DNA from: an uncultured Flavobacteriaceae bacterium | Lineage (GTDB): Bacteria > Bacteroidota > Bacteroidia > Flavobacteriales > Flavobacteriaceae | Direction: 5' to 3' | NCBI GenBank assembly: GCA_947486785.1 | Contig: CANKUU010000020.1 | Location: 1-64,000, forward strand | Length of the DNA: 64,000 bases | Shown here: positions 9,901-18,632 of the stretch, in pieces | Numbering within the stretch: position 1 is the first letter of the stretch | Layout of the letters: each line of letters starts with the position of its first letter | Program-made: the position numbers and the translations under genes | The notes under the pieces: generated by a model | What the model was told of the DNA's origin: nothing | Seen by the model: the letters and a program-made list of their open reading frames with translations, nothing else | Databases searched by the model: none

Positions 9901-11827
9901 AATCGCTTATTATCTCTGTTTTGTATGGAAAAGAGGTTTCTATTGGACCCGAATAAGAGGAGCAATTTAAGGTTAGTGGAAAATTTATTGGTATTTCTAT
10001 TTCATGTAATTCTAGAAAATCGGCCAAGTTAGATTCTTCAAAAGTAATTTGATTTCCCGATTGTGTATAACGCGAATCATTAGTTGAAAGAGCTATACCA
10101 TTTGGCACGGTTATGGTCGCTTTGTACTTTGAACTTGGGTCATTGCTAAATAATGCCGTGTCGCTACACCCTACTTGGTTAGCAAAAGAAAAAACTCTAC
10201 CCGTAAAACTGATATTAAAAACCTCTGAACCTGTTGCGTCTAAATCATAGTCTAAAGGTGAAGTATCATCAAAGGTTGGTAGAGAACTTAAAGATCCGCT
10301 ATACAAAGATAAATTTTCAGGAACACTATAATTGTTACATTTAGTTTTTGCCCAAGTAAAAATAGATAGTGCTGTAAAGTCTAAAAGTATAGTTTCATCC
10401 TCATTACATGTGGGTGTATTTGGTAACAGATTAAAATTTGCGCTAAAGTTTGTACTCTCACCAGCAGGTAAATCATCAAAAAAACCATCACCATCTAAAT
10501 CAGTTAATCCGCCAGGACCATCAAGATCGGTAGTAAAATCTTCTGGGCGAAGCACATACGAGCCTAAGCCCGTTGCATCAGCCCTAGTGCTAGGCAATCG
10601 ACTTGGTGTAATTGTGTTTCCATTTAAAGCGAAGGTATCTAAAGAGTAGTTAACTTCATCATCATTACCATGCAATTGATTGTTGGTAGGAGAAGAGTCT
10701 GAACCAAAACCTAAATTAATGGTAATATTATAAGCAGGATTGTCTGAAGACTCATTAGAAATCTTGTTTGTGTACGTATTTGGCGTATTAAAATTTGGAT
10801 TAAAAACAGTTGAAACTCGCGATAACTTTAATGCAGCTAACTGGTCATTAATGTTAACAAAACCAGGAATAACAGTCGATGTTTGGCAAAAAGAATCTAC
10901 AGCGCAACCCCAGCTAGCCTTGTGCCGTGTTGATTCATTTTCGACACAAGCATCTAAAGTAAAGCTCTCTGAGAGCGTAATTCGCTCTCCGTCATCAAAG
11001 AAAGCATCTCCGTTTCCTACATTACCTGCAAAAGGAGCACTAGAAAGATCGAAAGTATATGTAAAGGTATTGCCAGATTGTGTAGGGCTTAATACCGAGC
11101 CATTAAATGATAATTGATAATTACTTAGGTTAGCGCTAACATCAACCTGATAAGAAATATTACGTGTACTACCATTACCAGTATTTCGCAGAACAATGTT
11201 TCGAGAATCACTTTCATTAAGACCTATGCCAGACTGGTTAATTGCGTCAACCACAAAAAAGGGTCGTAGCAAATCGTATGAATTTATCGTTAAATCATTA
11301 TCAGAATAAGATGAAGGGTTACGAGCAGCACCATCGACAAAAGTAACCGTATGTGCATCTTTAAAAATACCTCCGTTATATGAAAATTGAACTGCTTCGC
11401 AGCCTGCATTCTTTAAAAATGTAAATTCAATGGTATCATCTATAGTCCAGTTTGCATTATTGGCCCGTTCAATACGAAATATGGGTTGATTTAAATTGGT
11501 AATATTTAGCTCGCTAACGCTGTAATCATTACTCGCCGGTTGCGAAGTAATAACTAAACTAGAACCTATATAATTAATACCATCAGGTAAATCGAATGCT
11601 ATTTGAAACTCGTTCATATCTGCTACTTTTGAGCGCACTCGAACAGATGTAAGATCAGTATTGTCATCATCGCAAGATTTAATATTTGGTGCGGTGACTT
11701 CTACCTTTACTTTACTATTATTAATTTGAGCGTGAAGCGAGCTTAAAGGGACTAGGGCTATTAAGAAAACAAATAAAACCTGTTTCCTAGAGCGTACGAA
11801 ACGGTTAAGCCAAACAATTAGGGACAT
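3947..11827 (-). CDS. Giant (2626 aa) T9SS-secreted surface protein with Ig-like, three Calx-beta and many TSP3 repeats and a type-B (CHU_C / gliding-motility-associated) C-terminal domain
   Basis: Signal peptide MSLIVWLNRFVRSRKQVLFVFLIALVPLSSLHAQ; Calx-beta motifs (DGTAVAPEDYT...IIDDD); DTDNDGIPDYLDTDSDND TSP3 repeats; C-term VVTPNGDGMHDHLIITGLENRPINDLKIYNRWGVILY...GTYFYILNYQDIDG. Confidence 0.92.
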   Translation of the reverse strand: MSLIVWLNRFVRSRKQVLFVFLIALVPLSSLHAQINNSKVKVEVTAPNIKSCDDDNTDLTSVRVRSKVADMNEFQIAFDLPDGINYIGSSLVITSQPASNDYSVSELNITNLNQPIFRIERANNANWTIDDTIEFTFLKNAGCEAVQFSYNGGIFKDAHTVTFVDGAARNPSSYSDNDLTINSYDLLRPFFVVDAINQSGIGLNESDSRNIVLRNTGNGSTRNISYQVDVSANLSNYQLSFNGSVLSPTQSGNTFTYTFDLSSAPFAGNVGNGDAFFDDGERITLSESFTLDACVENESTRHKASWGCAVDSFCQTSTVIPGFVNINDQLAALKLSRVSTVFNPNFNTPNTYTNKISNESSDNPAYNITINLGFGSDSSPTNNQLHGNDDEVNYSLDTFALNGNTITPSRLPSTRADATGLGSYVLRPEDFTTDLDGPGGLTDLDGDGFFDDLPAGESTNFSANFNLLPNTPTCNEDETILLDFTALSIFTWAKTKCNNYSVPENLSLYSGSLSSLPTFDDTSPLDYDLDATGSEVFNISFTGRVFSFANQVGCSDTALFSNDPSSKYKATITVPNGIALSTNDSRYTQSGNQITFEESNLADFLELHEIEIPINFPLTLNCSSYSGPIETSFPYKTEIISDCFSRDLHCGNFDINVHCPPPTCTGPVTTSFDANRSTAGWTDESMSTKVILDPNSHKLKRYLPKDKMHVTANAFMQNLASDNLFFQIKYADENNSNSNLSNLFSFVGGEITINDRSSNARTTALSVSPVMGRDGSSYTMTFDLSSYRSIISSSYNYGDGLENDEIELDFTLQFADEFPSAPLVYDFTEFSGEFFSLDTSDTKLSCDKFTDAAFFVEPFIELDNSADSGAGCTSDEFYSQGLNYSSVITDAFTNEFRPIFIFESAVYNLPEGYTYNNHANVDRGFYVPSTDNGGLVASTSGNTVTITPTSSYKHVETTHYEQAIHNIALVARANAPLNTSINTTLNYLKYPWSDDPVSVSESSNQSYSYTRADNRITTDNSTVIANNAKESFIVDISNHNNLESNNNWVRVDGSNGYMVTAAFLVDGDTETTLTVVTEGSIYYIQFGDLEKNGSKKVRFEGTFTSCENQTIVVSQNYDCFAYPSSYAGLPHYTPLNLTLNPVKATIQFRILEQPTAPVNSCEQFRVKLQARNAGDGYLTSPSIQFNIPGDIDALSLDQINIRYPSNASTAQTVTPTINGSTVTINLLDHTVLRDLEGLPGAYEAESIFNQIAEVELLLTPTCSYRSNTGSTYTMYGDNACSGEADGNGSSDTSDPIIIEGAQPQYETRTTISNPNTIEGCESTNVTFETQIIDGISAKKDFAKITLPAGINYVTNSFSGTPVNSGVAATLINVTTVGDHQELKIKLPSGVSGATKIQYSLDLVADSSLCAGNYNLSVRTYIENNSRVCGTDSCGLTEVDTGTKDSAVTVNKGLLSQSSFTPNATYVHGSESTIYTINVGVENTGNANLEAGTMYQVFCADASGTKTGDAIYSGSISESITAGSSLEENINFSTTTFCGEQGNIVVEFAPGAANCFCQNLQIPVVSSASLEDIDPCDAAASGNRDSDNDGVSDVCDLDSDNDGILDTEECNDILTMRRSTSTNGALSLNGEIVNNVTLSTVDGIIYDHNNKSVFVFEEADFNNVPVPHSHTLTFDNEVRDLELVFGSLSYANTTLKTVVGNFIVTLNDGTVINNADFRIKNERWLDKIEFSGKHAIAGNTKISGQNTQGTGTVEFTSLPDLYVSGIKKVSFEILQNNVKDGNLVAAVEPVIVVNCDADADGIPNHLDLDSDGDGCSDTLEAGHSDPDGDGILGTSPVTVDSEGRVTSQGGYTGSTNAVVTPSQTVSVTTQPVDQVATIGDTVSFTASVSGTGLSYQWQLSTDEGDSWNAISDGGIYSGTSTNTLTLTNVSATDDSNDFRLMVTDPNNACSVETFTNSANLALTPSISINDASATEGENLSFTISATKATNADISFNLTYFNTTTTDADYSREISVTLAAGETEVSFNLNATDDDIIENTETFELEIATTASVNFTKNRGTGTILDNDRDLTDGVSVYEFRVAEDAGTGQFEIRYEGKDVQDPFTVNYIISDGMAVSPDDYTVTSNQGSVTFPANTKNGDHFFVDVTIIDDEILEPTENLIIILEQIQDSPIAVIDSNEQGYILDNDAPDTDEGISVSDFSVNESEGTADFIVTYTGPTVKDAFTVDYTVTDGTAVAPEDYTISLTTGSLSFSANTQSGDSQTVTVNIIDDDLVEAAEMLHINLENSSNSLILIVDADGVGTILDNEEHSIDADHDGIIDALEDKNLDGDDNPATDPTDTDNDGVPDYLDIDSDNDGIPDNVEAQTTDAYVAPSLTDANGNSLDDVYENGTIIGLSPVDTDNDGIPDYLDTDSDNDNVPDAIEGHDHDHDGIADIVLIGSDKDNDGLDDAFEGLAQIDNDVNDEIDDPINDLPNTDGNDESDYRDTDDDGDGVPTANEDLNEDGNYGNDDFDEDGIPDYLDPDPNVEPDQVEVYNVVTPNGDGMHDHLIITGLENRPINDLKIYNRWGVILYHTTSYNSTGNVFNGLSQGRGTISKGERLPVGTYFYILNYQDIDGEQKSLSGHLYLN
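4260..4900 (-). repeat. Coding repeats for Asp-rich TSP3 calcium-binding motifs
   Basis: Recurring 'atctaaataatctggtatgccatcattatcggtatct'-like units encoding DTDNDGIPDYLD. Confidence 0.8.
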
Positions 11828-12387
11828 ATTGTTAGTTTTTATGATAAGTTTAAACTCCTACATCACAACCAATTATTTATACTTAAATGCACTAACATTT
11901 AAGTTTTAAGGTAGGATTTTGGGAGCTAATCGTTGAATATTTATATATAGGTTAATCTAAATTTTGTTCTATTTACTGTTAAGTATCTTGCATATTTTTG
12001 AAATTGATGTTACTTAAGAACGACAAAATGTAGTTTTTATTTTAAACTATAAATTGGAGTTTGCTGGTTTAAAACTTTAAAATAAAATACTTAAGCATAA
12101 TGCATCATCGATTAATAATTTTAAAGGCATGGTCATGGGATAAAATGAGAATAAACCGAATTAATTAGCATTTTAACTATTATTTTTTTTTAAAATTAAG
12201 AATCACAAAGAGCGAAATAGTGGTCATTTTTTTCTCTTTATTTATTTTTATTTCCTTTTATGCTGATAAAAACGATGAAAAGGAAGCCGATTTTGCCTAG
12301 CACTTTTTGGATATAGACCTTTAAAGGTTTTTAAAAACTAAAATATTGCCTAGATTTTTTTATCTATTTTAGTAACAGATAAACGTT

Positions 12388-12928
12388 TTGTTTAATAATT
12401 TTTTAGCAGGTGATTTGGGCAAAATATACCTCGCCCTATCATGGAAGTATTTGGTAAACGACATGGGTGTAGTACGACAGCTCAACGGCAATATCGATTA
12501 TCAGTTCTTTTACGAGATGCATCGTGGTTATAAGCGTATTAGCACCTATAAGATGGTTAGCGAGATTTGGTACAAACTTGCCTAAAACCTCGATACTTAA
12601 AACCTAAAGAAAGCTTTGTTCTATTCGCGGTTGCCTTATATAGCGGATAAGCTTAACATAGTAAATACATGATACCTATTACCAGAGTAACCTCAGATAC
12701 CCTAGTAACGTAAAGCTTTTCTAGAAAAGTGTGGAGTGAACCTAATACCAACTAAACACCATTTGCAAGGTCTTTAGGTATAAAAACAGGGACAAGAGAT
12801 CGCTGGCTAAGAACCTCACTCGCATCAAGTCTCAAATCCGTAGCATTGAAAAAAAGATCTTTCAGAAACATAAAAAATACCCCAAAAATAAATTCAAAGG
12901 CATTTTTAATACATCCTACTTCTAAAAA
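12388..12928 (+). pseudogene. Decayed DDE transposase remnant (internal deletion, frameshift, several stops)
   Basis: LGKIYLALSWKYLVNDMG then directly RQLNGNIDYQFFYEMHRGYKRISTYKMVSEIW; after stops, frame +2 reads DTYYQSNLRYPSNVKLF*KSVE (resembles the DATCYESxxRYPTDVKLLWE transposase core) and CKVFRYKNRDKRSLAKNLTRIKSQI. Confidence 0.7.
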
Positions 12929-12979
12929 TTAGGTTTCTCCAGAAAGTGCTTAAATAATTTATCTAGGTTAACACAACAC

Positions 12980-14044
12980 CTATAGTTTTTTAAGAATTGA
13001 CTTATTTATCCTTTTAACCAAAGATGGTCCTTCGTAAATAAAACCGGTATATAACTGAACTAAATCGGCGCCGGCTTCAAGTTTTTCTATGGCGTCTTCT
13101 GCCGAATGAATACCACCTACACCTATAATAGGAAAAGCTTTGTTACTTTTTTCTGCCAAAAATCGAATAACCGCTGTGCTTCTATTGCCTATGGGTTTGC
13201 CACTTAAACCCCCTCTTTCTTCTGTGAACATTAGATCAGATTTTAGTCCCTCACGCGCTATGGTAGTATTGGTGGCAATAACACCATCGATGGCCGTATT
13301 ATTAACAATATCAATAATATCTAAAAGCTGGCTATCAGTTAAATCAGGCGCAATTTTTAAAAGAATTGGTTTCTCTTTAACCTCTTTTTTTAAAGCATTT
13401 TTTTTGTTTTCCTTTTTTAACTCTTTTAACAAAGCTGTAAGCGGCTCTTTATCTTGCAGCTCTCTTAGACCAGGTGTATTGGGTGAACTAACATTAACCG
13501 CAAAATAATCAACATAATCAAAAAGAGCATCCATACATATTAGATAATCTTTTACAGCCTCATGGTTGGGCGTAACTTTATTTTTTCCAATGTTGCCACC
13601 AACAAGTACACGGTGTTTTTTCTTTAAACGTTCAACAGCATCAAAAACACCTGCATTATTAAAGCCCATTCTATTAATAATTGCCTGATCTTCTATTAAT
13701 CGAAATAACCTAGGCTTTTTATTGCCTTCTTGTGGCTTGGGCGTTAGGGTACCGATTTCTACAAAGCCAAAACCAAAATCTGAAAACTCATTAAAAAGTT
13801 TCGCGTCCTTATCAAAACCAGCAGCAAGTCCTACTGGATTTTTAAATTTTAAACCAAATACTTCTCTTTCTAATCGTTTATCATTAATACTATAAAAGTT
13901 TTTAAAAATAGAAGAAAAACCAATTTTTGCTAAAAACCTGATTAAAGAAAATGTAAAGTGATGTGCTGTTTCTGCATCTAGCAAAAACAAAATTTGACGC
14001 ACTAGAAGTTTATACATATCAGTTAAGTAAGAAAGTTTTGTCAA
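12980..14044 (-). CDS. pyrD: Quinone-dependent dihydroorotate dehydrogenase (start probably at the internal Met, MYKLLVRQ)
   Basis: [59 protein letters not shown]. Confidence 0.96.
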   Translation of the reverse strand: MTKLSYLTDMYKLLVRQILFLLDAETAHHFTFSLIRFLAKIGFSSIFKNFYSINDKRLEREVFGLKFKNPVGLAAGFDKDAKLFNEFSDFGFGFVEIGTLTPKPQEGNKKPRLFRLIEDQAIINRMGFNNAGVFDAVERLKKKHRVLVGGNIGKNKVTPNHEAVKDYLICMDALFDYVDYFAVNVSSPNTPGLRELQDKEPLTALLKELKKENKKNALKKEVKEKPILLKIAPDLTDSQLLDIIDIVNNTAIDGVIATNTTIAREGLKSDLMFTEERGGLSGKPIGNRSTAVIRFLAEKSNKAFPIIGVGGIHSAEDAIEKLEAGADLVQLYTGFIYEGPSLVKRINKSILKKL

Positions 14045-14111
14045 AAATACGAACTGAACTGTGGTATTTAATGTAATTTGATCAAAATTATTAACAGATT
14101 AAAGTTGAAAA

Positions 14112-14585
14112 TTATTCAGGATTTACTTCATTAGCCTTAAGCGGCAAAGGCACCACCTTAATTGGGTCTCTTAAGGCCTCATTACAAAGCTCTAAATACC
14201 GTTGATATTGTTTTACGTTAAATGTTTCGAGTAGTTTTTTATCTGTTGCAATAGAAGCCTGTACAATTTTCTGTTGTAAAACCTTGTACTTTGAAGCTAG
14301 TAGGCTCAACTCTTCAGGTGTACTTTGTGGTTGTTGCGCAAATAACTTTTGAATTTCGCCCTCAACAACCTCAACTTCTATTTTTAATTCGGCCGAAAGT
14401 TGATTCATCTTAGCTATCTGCTCTTTATTCATTTGAAAAACATTTGCTAAAGTTTCTGCATTTTCTGCTCCAATGTTTAGTGTACAATTTTGAGCCAATC
14501 CGTAGAAAGCAAAAAAATTAAAAAATAAAAATATTCTTAAAGTCTTCAATAACATAATATTAGTTGCTAATTTAGTTTCTCGCAT
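14112..14585 (-). CDS. Hypothetical secreted protein
   Basis: 157-aa ORF with signal-peptide-like N-terminus; no family recognised. Confidence 0.6.
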   Translation of the reverse strand: MRETKLATNIMLLKTLRIFLFFNFFAFYGLAQNCTLNIGAENAETLANVFQMNKEQIAKMNQLSAELKIEVEVVEGEIQKLFAQQPQSTPEELSLLASKYKVLQQKIVQASIATDKKLLETFNVKQYQRYLELCNEALRDPIKVVPLPLKANEVNPE

Positions 14586-14626
14586 TGCTTAGTTATAAAC
14601 AGTATTTTTGATTAAAAATTATATTA

Positions 14627-15856
14627 ATGCAGCATCTTATTAATCGTTTTCTGAGTTATGTCAAAATTGACACCCAAAGCAACCCAACTTCAAAAACAAT
14701 ACCTAGCACAGAAAAACAATGGAACCTTGCCAACGAACTCGTTTTAGAACTCAAACAAATTGGCATGACCGATGTAAGCATAGATCATAATGCATATATA
14801 ATGGCCACCTTACCCAGCAACATAACCTATGACGTGCCCACCATTGGTTTTATATCTCATTTTGATACTACTCCTGATTTTTCTGGACACAACGTTAAGC
14901 CTCAAATTATCTACGATTATGATGGTGGTGACATTGTTCTTAATGTTGAAAAAAAGATTGTTTTATCACCTTTTTATTTTAAAGATTTACAACAATATAA
15001 GGGTCAGACTTTAATTACAACAGATGGCACTACCCTCTTAGGTGCAGATGATAAAGCAGGAATTGCTGAAATAATTACAGCAATGGAGTACCTTATTCAA
15101 CACCCTGAAATAAAACATGGTGAAATTCGTATTGCTTTTACCCCAGATGAAGAAATTGGTCGGGGTGCTCATAAATTTGATGTTAAAAAATTTGGGGCAG
15201 CATGGGCATATACGATTGACGGAAGCCAAATTGGTGAGTTAGAGTATGAAAATTTTAACGCTGCCGAAGCTAAAGTAATTATCAAAGGTAAAAGCGTTCA
15301 CCCGGGTTATGCAAAAGGAAAAATGGTTAATGCTCTTAGCATTGCAAATGAAATAATAGGTATTTTACCGCCTGAAGAAACGCCACAACATACTTCAGGA
15401 CGTGAAGGTTTTTTTCATCTTCATCATATGAAAGGCGGAATTGAACATGCCGAATTTGAGCTCATCATTCGTGACCATGATGCCAAACATTTTGAAAGGC
15501 GCAAACAACTATTAAGAGATATTACTAACGAGTTAAATAAAATTTTCGGAGACTGTATTTCATTAGAAATAAACGACCAATATTTTAACATGCGCGAAAA
15601 AATAGAGCCTGTTTTACATATTGTTGATTTAGCAAAAGAAGCTATGAACGCTGTGGGCGTTACCCCCATAATTAAACCTATAAGAGGCGGCACAGATGGT
15701 GCACAACTAAGTTTTATGGGCTTGCCTTGTCCGAACATATTTGCTGGCGGGCATAATTTTCATGGTAAATATGAGTATGTACCTGTAGAAAGCATGCAAA
15801 AAGCAGTTGAAGTTATTGTAAAAATTTCGGAACTTACTGCAACCAAGCAATTTTAG
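14627..15856 (+). CDS. pepT: Peptidase T (M20 family)
   Basis: GFISHFDTTPDFSG, LLGADDKAGIAEI, FTPDEEIGRGAHKFDV, GGTDGAQLSFMGLPCPN. Confidence 0.96.
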   Translation: MQHLINRFLSYVKIDTQSNPTSKTIPSTEKQWNLANELVLELKQIGMTDVSIDHNAYIMATLPSNITYDVPTIGFISHFDTTPDFSGHNVKPQIIYDYDGGDIVLNVEKKIVLSPFYFKDLQQYKGQTLITTDGTTLLGADDKAGIAEIITAMEYLIQHPEIKHGEIRIAFTPDEEIGRGAHKFDVKKFGAAWAYTIDGSQIGELEYENFNAAEAKVIIKGKSVHPGYAKGKMVNALSIANEIIGILPPEETPQHTSGREGFFHLHHMKGGIEHAEFELIIRDHDAKHFERRKQLLRDITNELNKIFGDCISLEINDQYFNMREKIEPVLHIVDLAKEAMNAVGVTPIIKPIRGGTDGAQLSFMGLPCPNIFAGGHNFHGKYEYVPVESMQKAVEVIVKISELTATKQF

Positions 15857-15996
15857 CTCCTTGTATAAAGAATGATTTTTAGAATTCTATCCTTTTACAG
15901 CTTTTATTAAAGGAGTAAACTCGAATAAAAACACTTGTAGAAGTGCCTAAAAAAAGCCATTTTTTTTCGGCTCATGTATATACTTGAATGTTTAGG

Positions 15997-17265
15997 TTAA
16001 TCGATTTTAGCGTTTTTTACTATGTTATTCTCAAAAAATGTAAAATATATTGCTGCGAAAATAGTAACAAGAAAATACGAAATAAGCAACAAACTAGCAA
16101 AACTTAAAATTTCATTTAATTCATTTCCCACTTTAAAAAATAGGATAAATAGTATACCTAAGACACCTCGCACAACCTCTATTACTGCAGCATATCGACT
16201 TCTATCCATCAAAGTTGTATATCCGTAAATTCCGATAAAAATAAAGGCACCAATAATTAGCCTATTATTAAAATCGATGGTAGCATAATTATAAAAAAGA
16301 CACATTAGTGCGCCTAATGTGACAACTAGTTGAAAAATAACATAGCCGTTTAAAGCTTTTGAAGATGGTGTCTTATATCGCTCAAAATCATACACATCTT
16401 TGATAATTTCAATCGGAAACTTTTCAACTACATCAGCCGGCCGCCAACCTGTTGGCATAAACCAAATTCTAACCTTGTCCCAATAACTATTTGTGCGCCA
16501 CGCGTCTTTTACAATACGCCAAAAATGTTGAAAATTAATTAACACCGGATTCCATGTCGCCGCTGGCTTCAGTACACCATATTGCGGCGGCACATCGTCT
16601 AATTCTTCTTGAAAGGTGCCAAAAATACGGTCCCAAATAGATAAAATTTGACCTAGATTTTTATCAATATACTCCGAATTTATAGCATGATGCACCCGAT
16701 GCTGAGAAGGGGTGATAATTAAATATTCTAAGTATCCTAATTTACCAATATGCTGCGTATGATACCAAAACTGTGCAAAAAGGTGAATAGGAGCTAATAG
16801 TGCAATAACCTTATTGGGCACCCCTAGCAACGCTGCAGGTATTAATAACAACGAAAAATAACCAATTAAGTTAGAAACTGGTTGTCGTAAAGCACAAGCA
16901 AGATTAAACTCTTCGCTACTATGGTGTATTACATGTTGGTTCCAGAAGATATTAATTTTATGATTTAAACGATGATTCCAATATCCTGCAAAATCTATAG
17001 TAATAAAAGCCACCAACCAAACGAGCCAGGTTGCATTTAATTCTAACAATGCTAAATGTTTTAGTAAATACGGATAGGTAACTAACACAATACCTAAACC
17101 TAATGAATCTTTTAAAATATTAGTAAACCCCGAGCTTATACTTGCAACAGTATCCATTACGGTATATTTCTGATTTTTTATAAAATAGCCATATAAAATC
17201 TCTACGAACAACAATACAATAAAAAACGGTATAGCATATAATAATGCCTTAGCATAGGTTTCCAA
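15997..17265 (-). CDS. Sterol desaturase / fatty acid hydroxylase family membrane protein
   Basis: His-cluster motifs HRLNH, HVIHHSSEEFN, QHRVHHAIN; multiple TM segments. Confidence 0.88.
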   Translation of the reverse strand: METYAKALLYAIPFFIVLLFVEILYGYFIKNQKYTVMDTVASISSGFTNILKDSLGLGIVLVTYPYLLKHLALLELNATWLVWLVAFITIDFAGYWNHRLNHKINIFWNQHVIHHSSEEFNLACALRQPVSNLIGYFSLLLIPAALLGVPNKVIALLAPIHLFAQFWYHTQHIGKLGYLEYLIITPSQHRVHHAINSEYIDKNLGQILSIWDRIFGTFQEELDDVPPQYGVLKPAATWNPVLINFQHFWRIVKDAWRTNSYWDKVRIWFMPTGWRPADVVEKFPIEIIKDVYDFERYKTPSSKALNGYVIFQLVVTLGALMCLFYNYATIDFNNRLIIGAFIFIGIYGYTTLMDRSRYAAVIEVVRGVLGILFILFFKVGNELNEILSFASLLLISYFLVTIFAAIYFTFFENNIVKNAKID

Positions 17266-17283
17266 AATAAATTATTTTTTAGC

Positions 17284-17541
17284 TCATTTTTCGCCTGTCA
17301 AATATTTAAAGTCGGGCTGATTGCCTTTAGGTAGTATAGAACAAGAATAATCAGAACTATTGTCACAACGTAGCATATAAGCCTTATTAAAATCTATAAC
17401 AAACATATCATTTTCTGGCAATTTTAAGTCGTTAAAGCTACCACATATAATAAGAATCATTGCCATTTGACAAATCCGTAAAAGGAAGAAAGAAATAGCT
17501 TCTATTTTCTCTTTCAAACTATAGCTATGGTACGCATTCAA
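17284..17541 (-). CDS. Small hypothetical protein
   Basis: 85-aa ORF with a hydrophobic segment, immediately upstream of the desaturase on the same strand. Confidence 0.4.
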   Translation of the reverse strand: MNAYHSYSLKEKIEAISFFLLRICQMAMILIICGSFNDLKLPENDMFVIDFNKAYMLRCDNSSDYSCSILPKGNQPDFKYLTGEK

Positions 17542-17838
17542 TTTTAACTATCTCCTTTTAATAGTAAATTGTGCTTGGTCATATTTTACAAATATAGGCA
17601 GCATGTTTGTGGTCGTCTTCATTTGAAAAGGTATGTTACTTAAGAATTTGATTAAACCTGCTTGTGTTCGTAACATCGTATCAAAAAAAATGATGCTTTT
17701 TTAAGGCTTTAAACACTTCATTAGGCTTGTTTTGAAAATATTTTGCAGTTTCTTCTGTTTTATTTTAACACTCTAAACAAAGCACCTATTCTTCATAAAT
17801 CTCAAACTTCAATAGCTAATAAACCGTTTGGATGAAAC

Positions 17839-18624
17839 CTAGTCTTTGTAAGGTATTGTTTTCAAAAGATGATCAATTGCGGCTAATCTTGCTTCTGTTT
17901 TTTTATTTGCTTGAATAATCACCCACGGTGCATGCTCAGAATTTGTGTCTTTCAACATTACCTCTTTGTACTTGGTATACTCATACCAGAGCTCTTGTGC
18001 GCGCTCATCAACCGCAGACATTTTCCATCGTTTTAAATCGCTTTTCTTTATTTCATCAAATCTTTTTTGTTGCTCTTCTTTAGAAATAGAAAAATAAAAT
18101 TTAATTAAATAAAGATCTGATTGAATGATCATTTTTTCGAAATCATTCACCTGATTCATAAAAGTTTTATATTCCTCTTCAGTACAAAAACCATTAACGG
18201 GTTCAACTACTGCCCTATTATACCAACTTCGATCGAAAAATATAATTTTCCCAGGTTTTGGAAGCTCATTAACATATCGTTGAAAATACCATTGCCCCTG
18301 CTCATCTTCCGTTGGCTTGTTTAATGCAACCTTTCGGTAGTACCTTGGATTTATATGTGAAGCTATTCTGCGAATGGCGCCTCCTTTACCTGCTGCATCT
18401 CGCCCCTCAAATAAGATTACAATTTTCTTATTATTCTTAATAGCCCAGGTTTGTAGTTTTACTAATTCTATTTGTCGCTCTAATAAGTTGTTCTCATAAC
18501 GAACCTCGCGAAGTGTCTTTTCAAGATCAATATTTTTACTCGAAAACAAACGACGTAGTCCTAATTTTGAATTAAGCAATTTTAAGTCCTCCGCTGTTAA
18601 ATTAATTTCTTTTACTGTTTTCAT
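17839..18624 (-). CDS. Polyphosphate kinase 2 family protein
   Basis: Walker A FEGRDAAGKGG; FFDRSWYNRAVVEPV. Confidence 0.93.
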   Translation of the reverse strand: MKTVKEINLTAEDLKLLNSKLGLRRLFSSKNIDLEKTLREVRYENNLLERQIELVKLQTWAIKNNKKIVILFEGRDAAGKGGAIRRIASHINPRYYRKVALNKPTEDEQGQWYFQRYVNELPKPGKIIFFDRSWYNRAVVEPVNGFCTEEEYKTFMNQVNDFEKMIIQSDLYLIKFYFSISKEEQQKRFDEIKKSDLKRWKMSAVDERAQELWYEYTKYKEVMLKDTNSEHAPWVIIQANKKTEARLAAIDHLLKTIPYKD

Positions 18625-18632
18625 AGTATATA

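Noticed and set aside
4917-11117. Multiple plus-strand ORFs (65-125 aa) inside 3947-11827
   Set aside because: Antisense to the intact 2626-aa gene; no start context or domain-like sequence.
13140-13508. 122-aa plus-strand ORF
   Set aside because: Antisense to pyrD.
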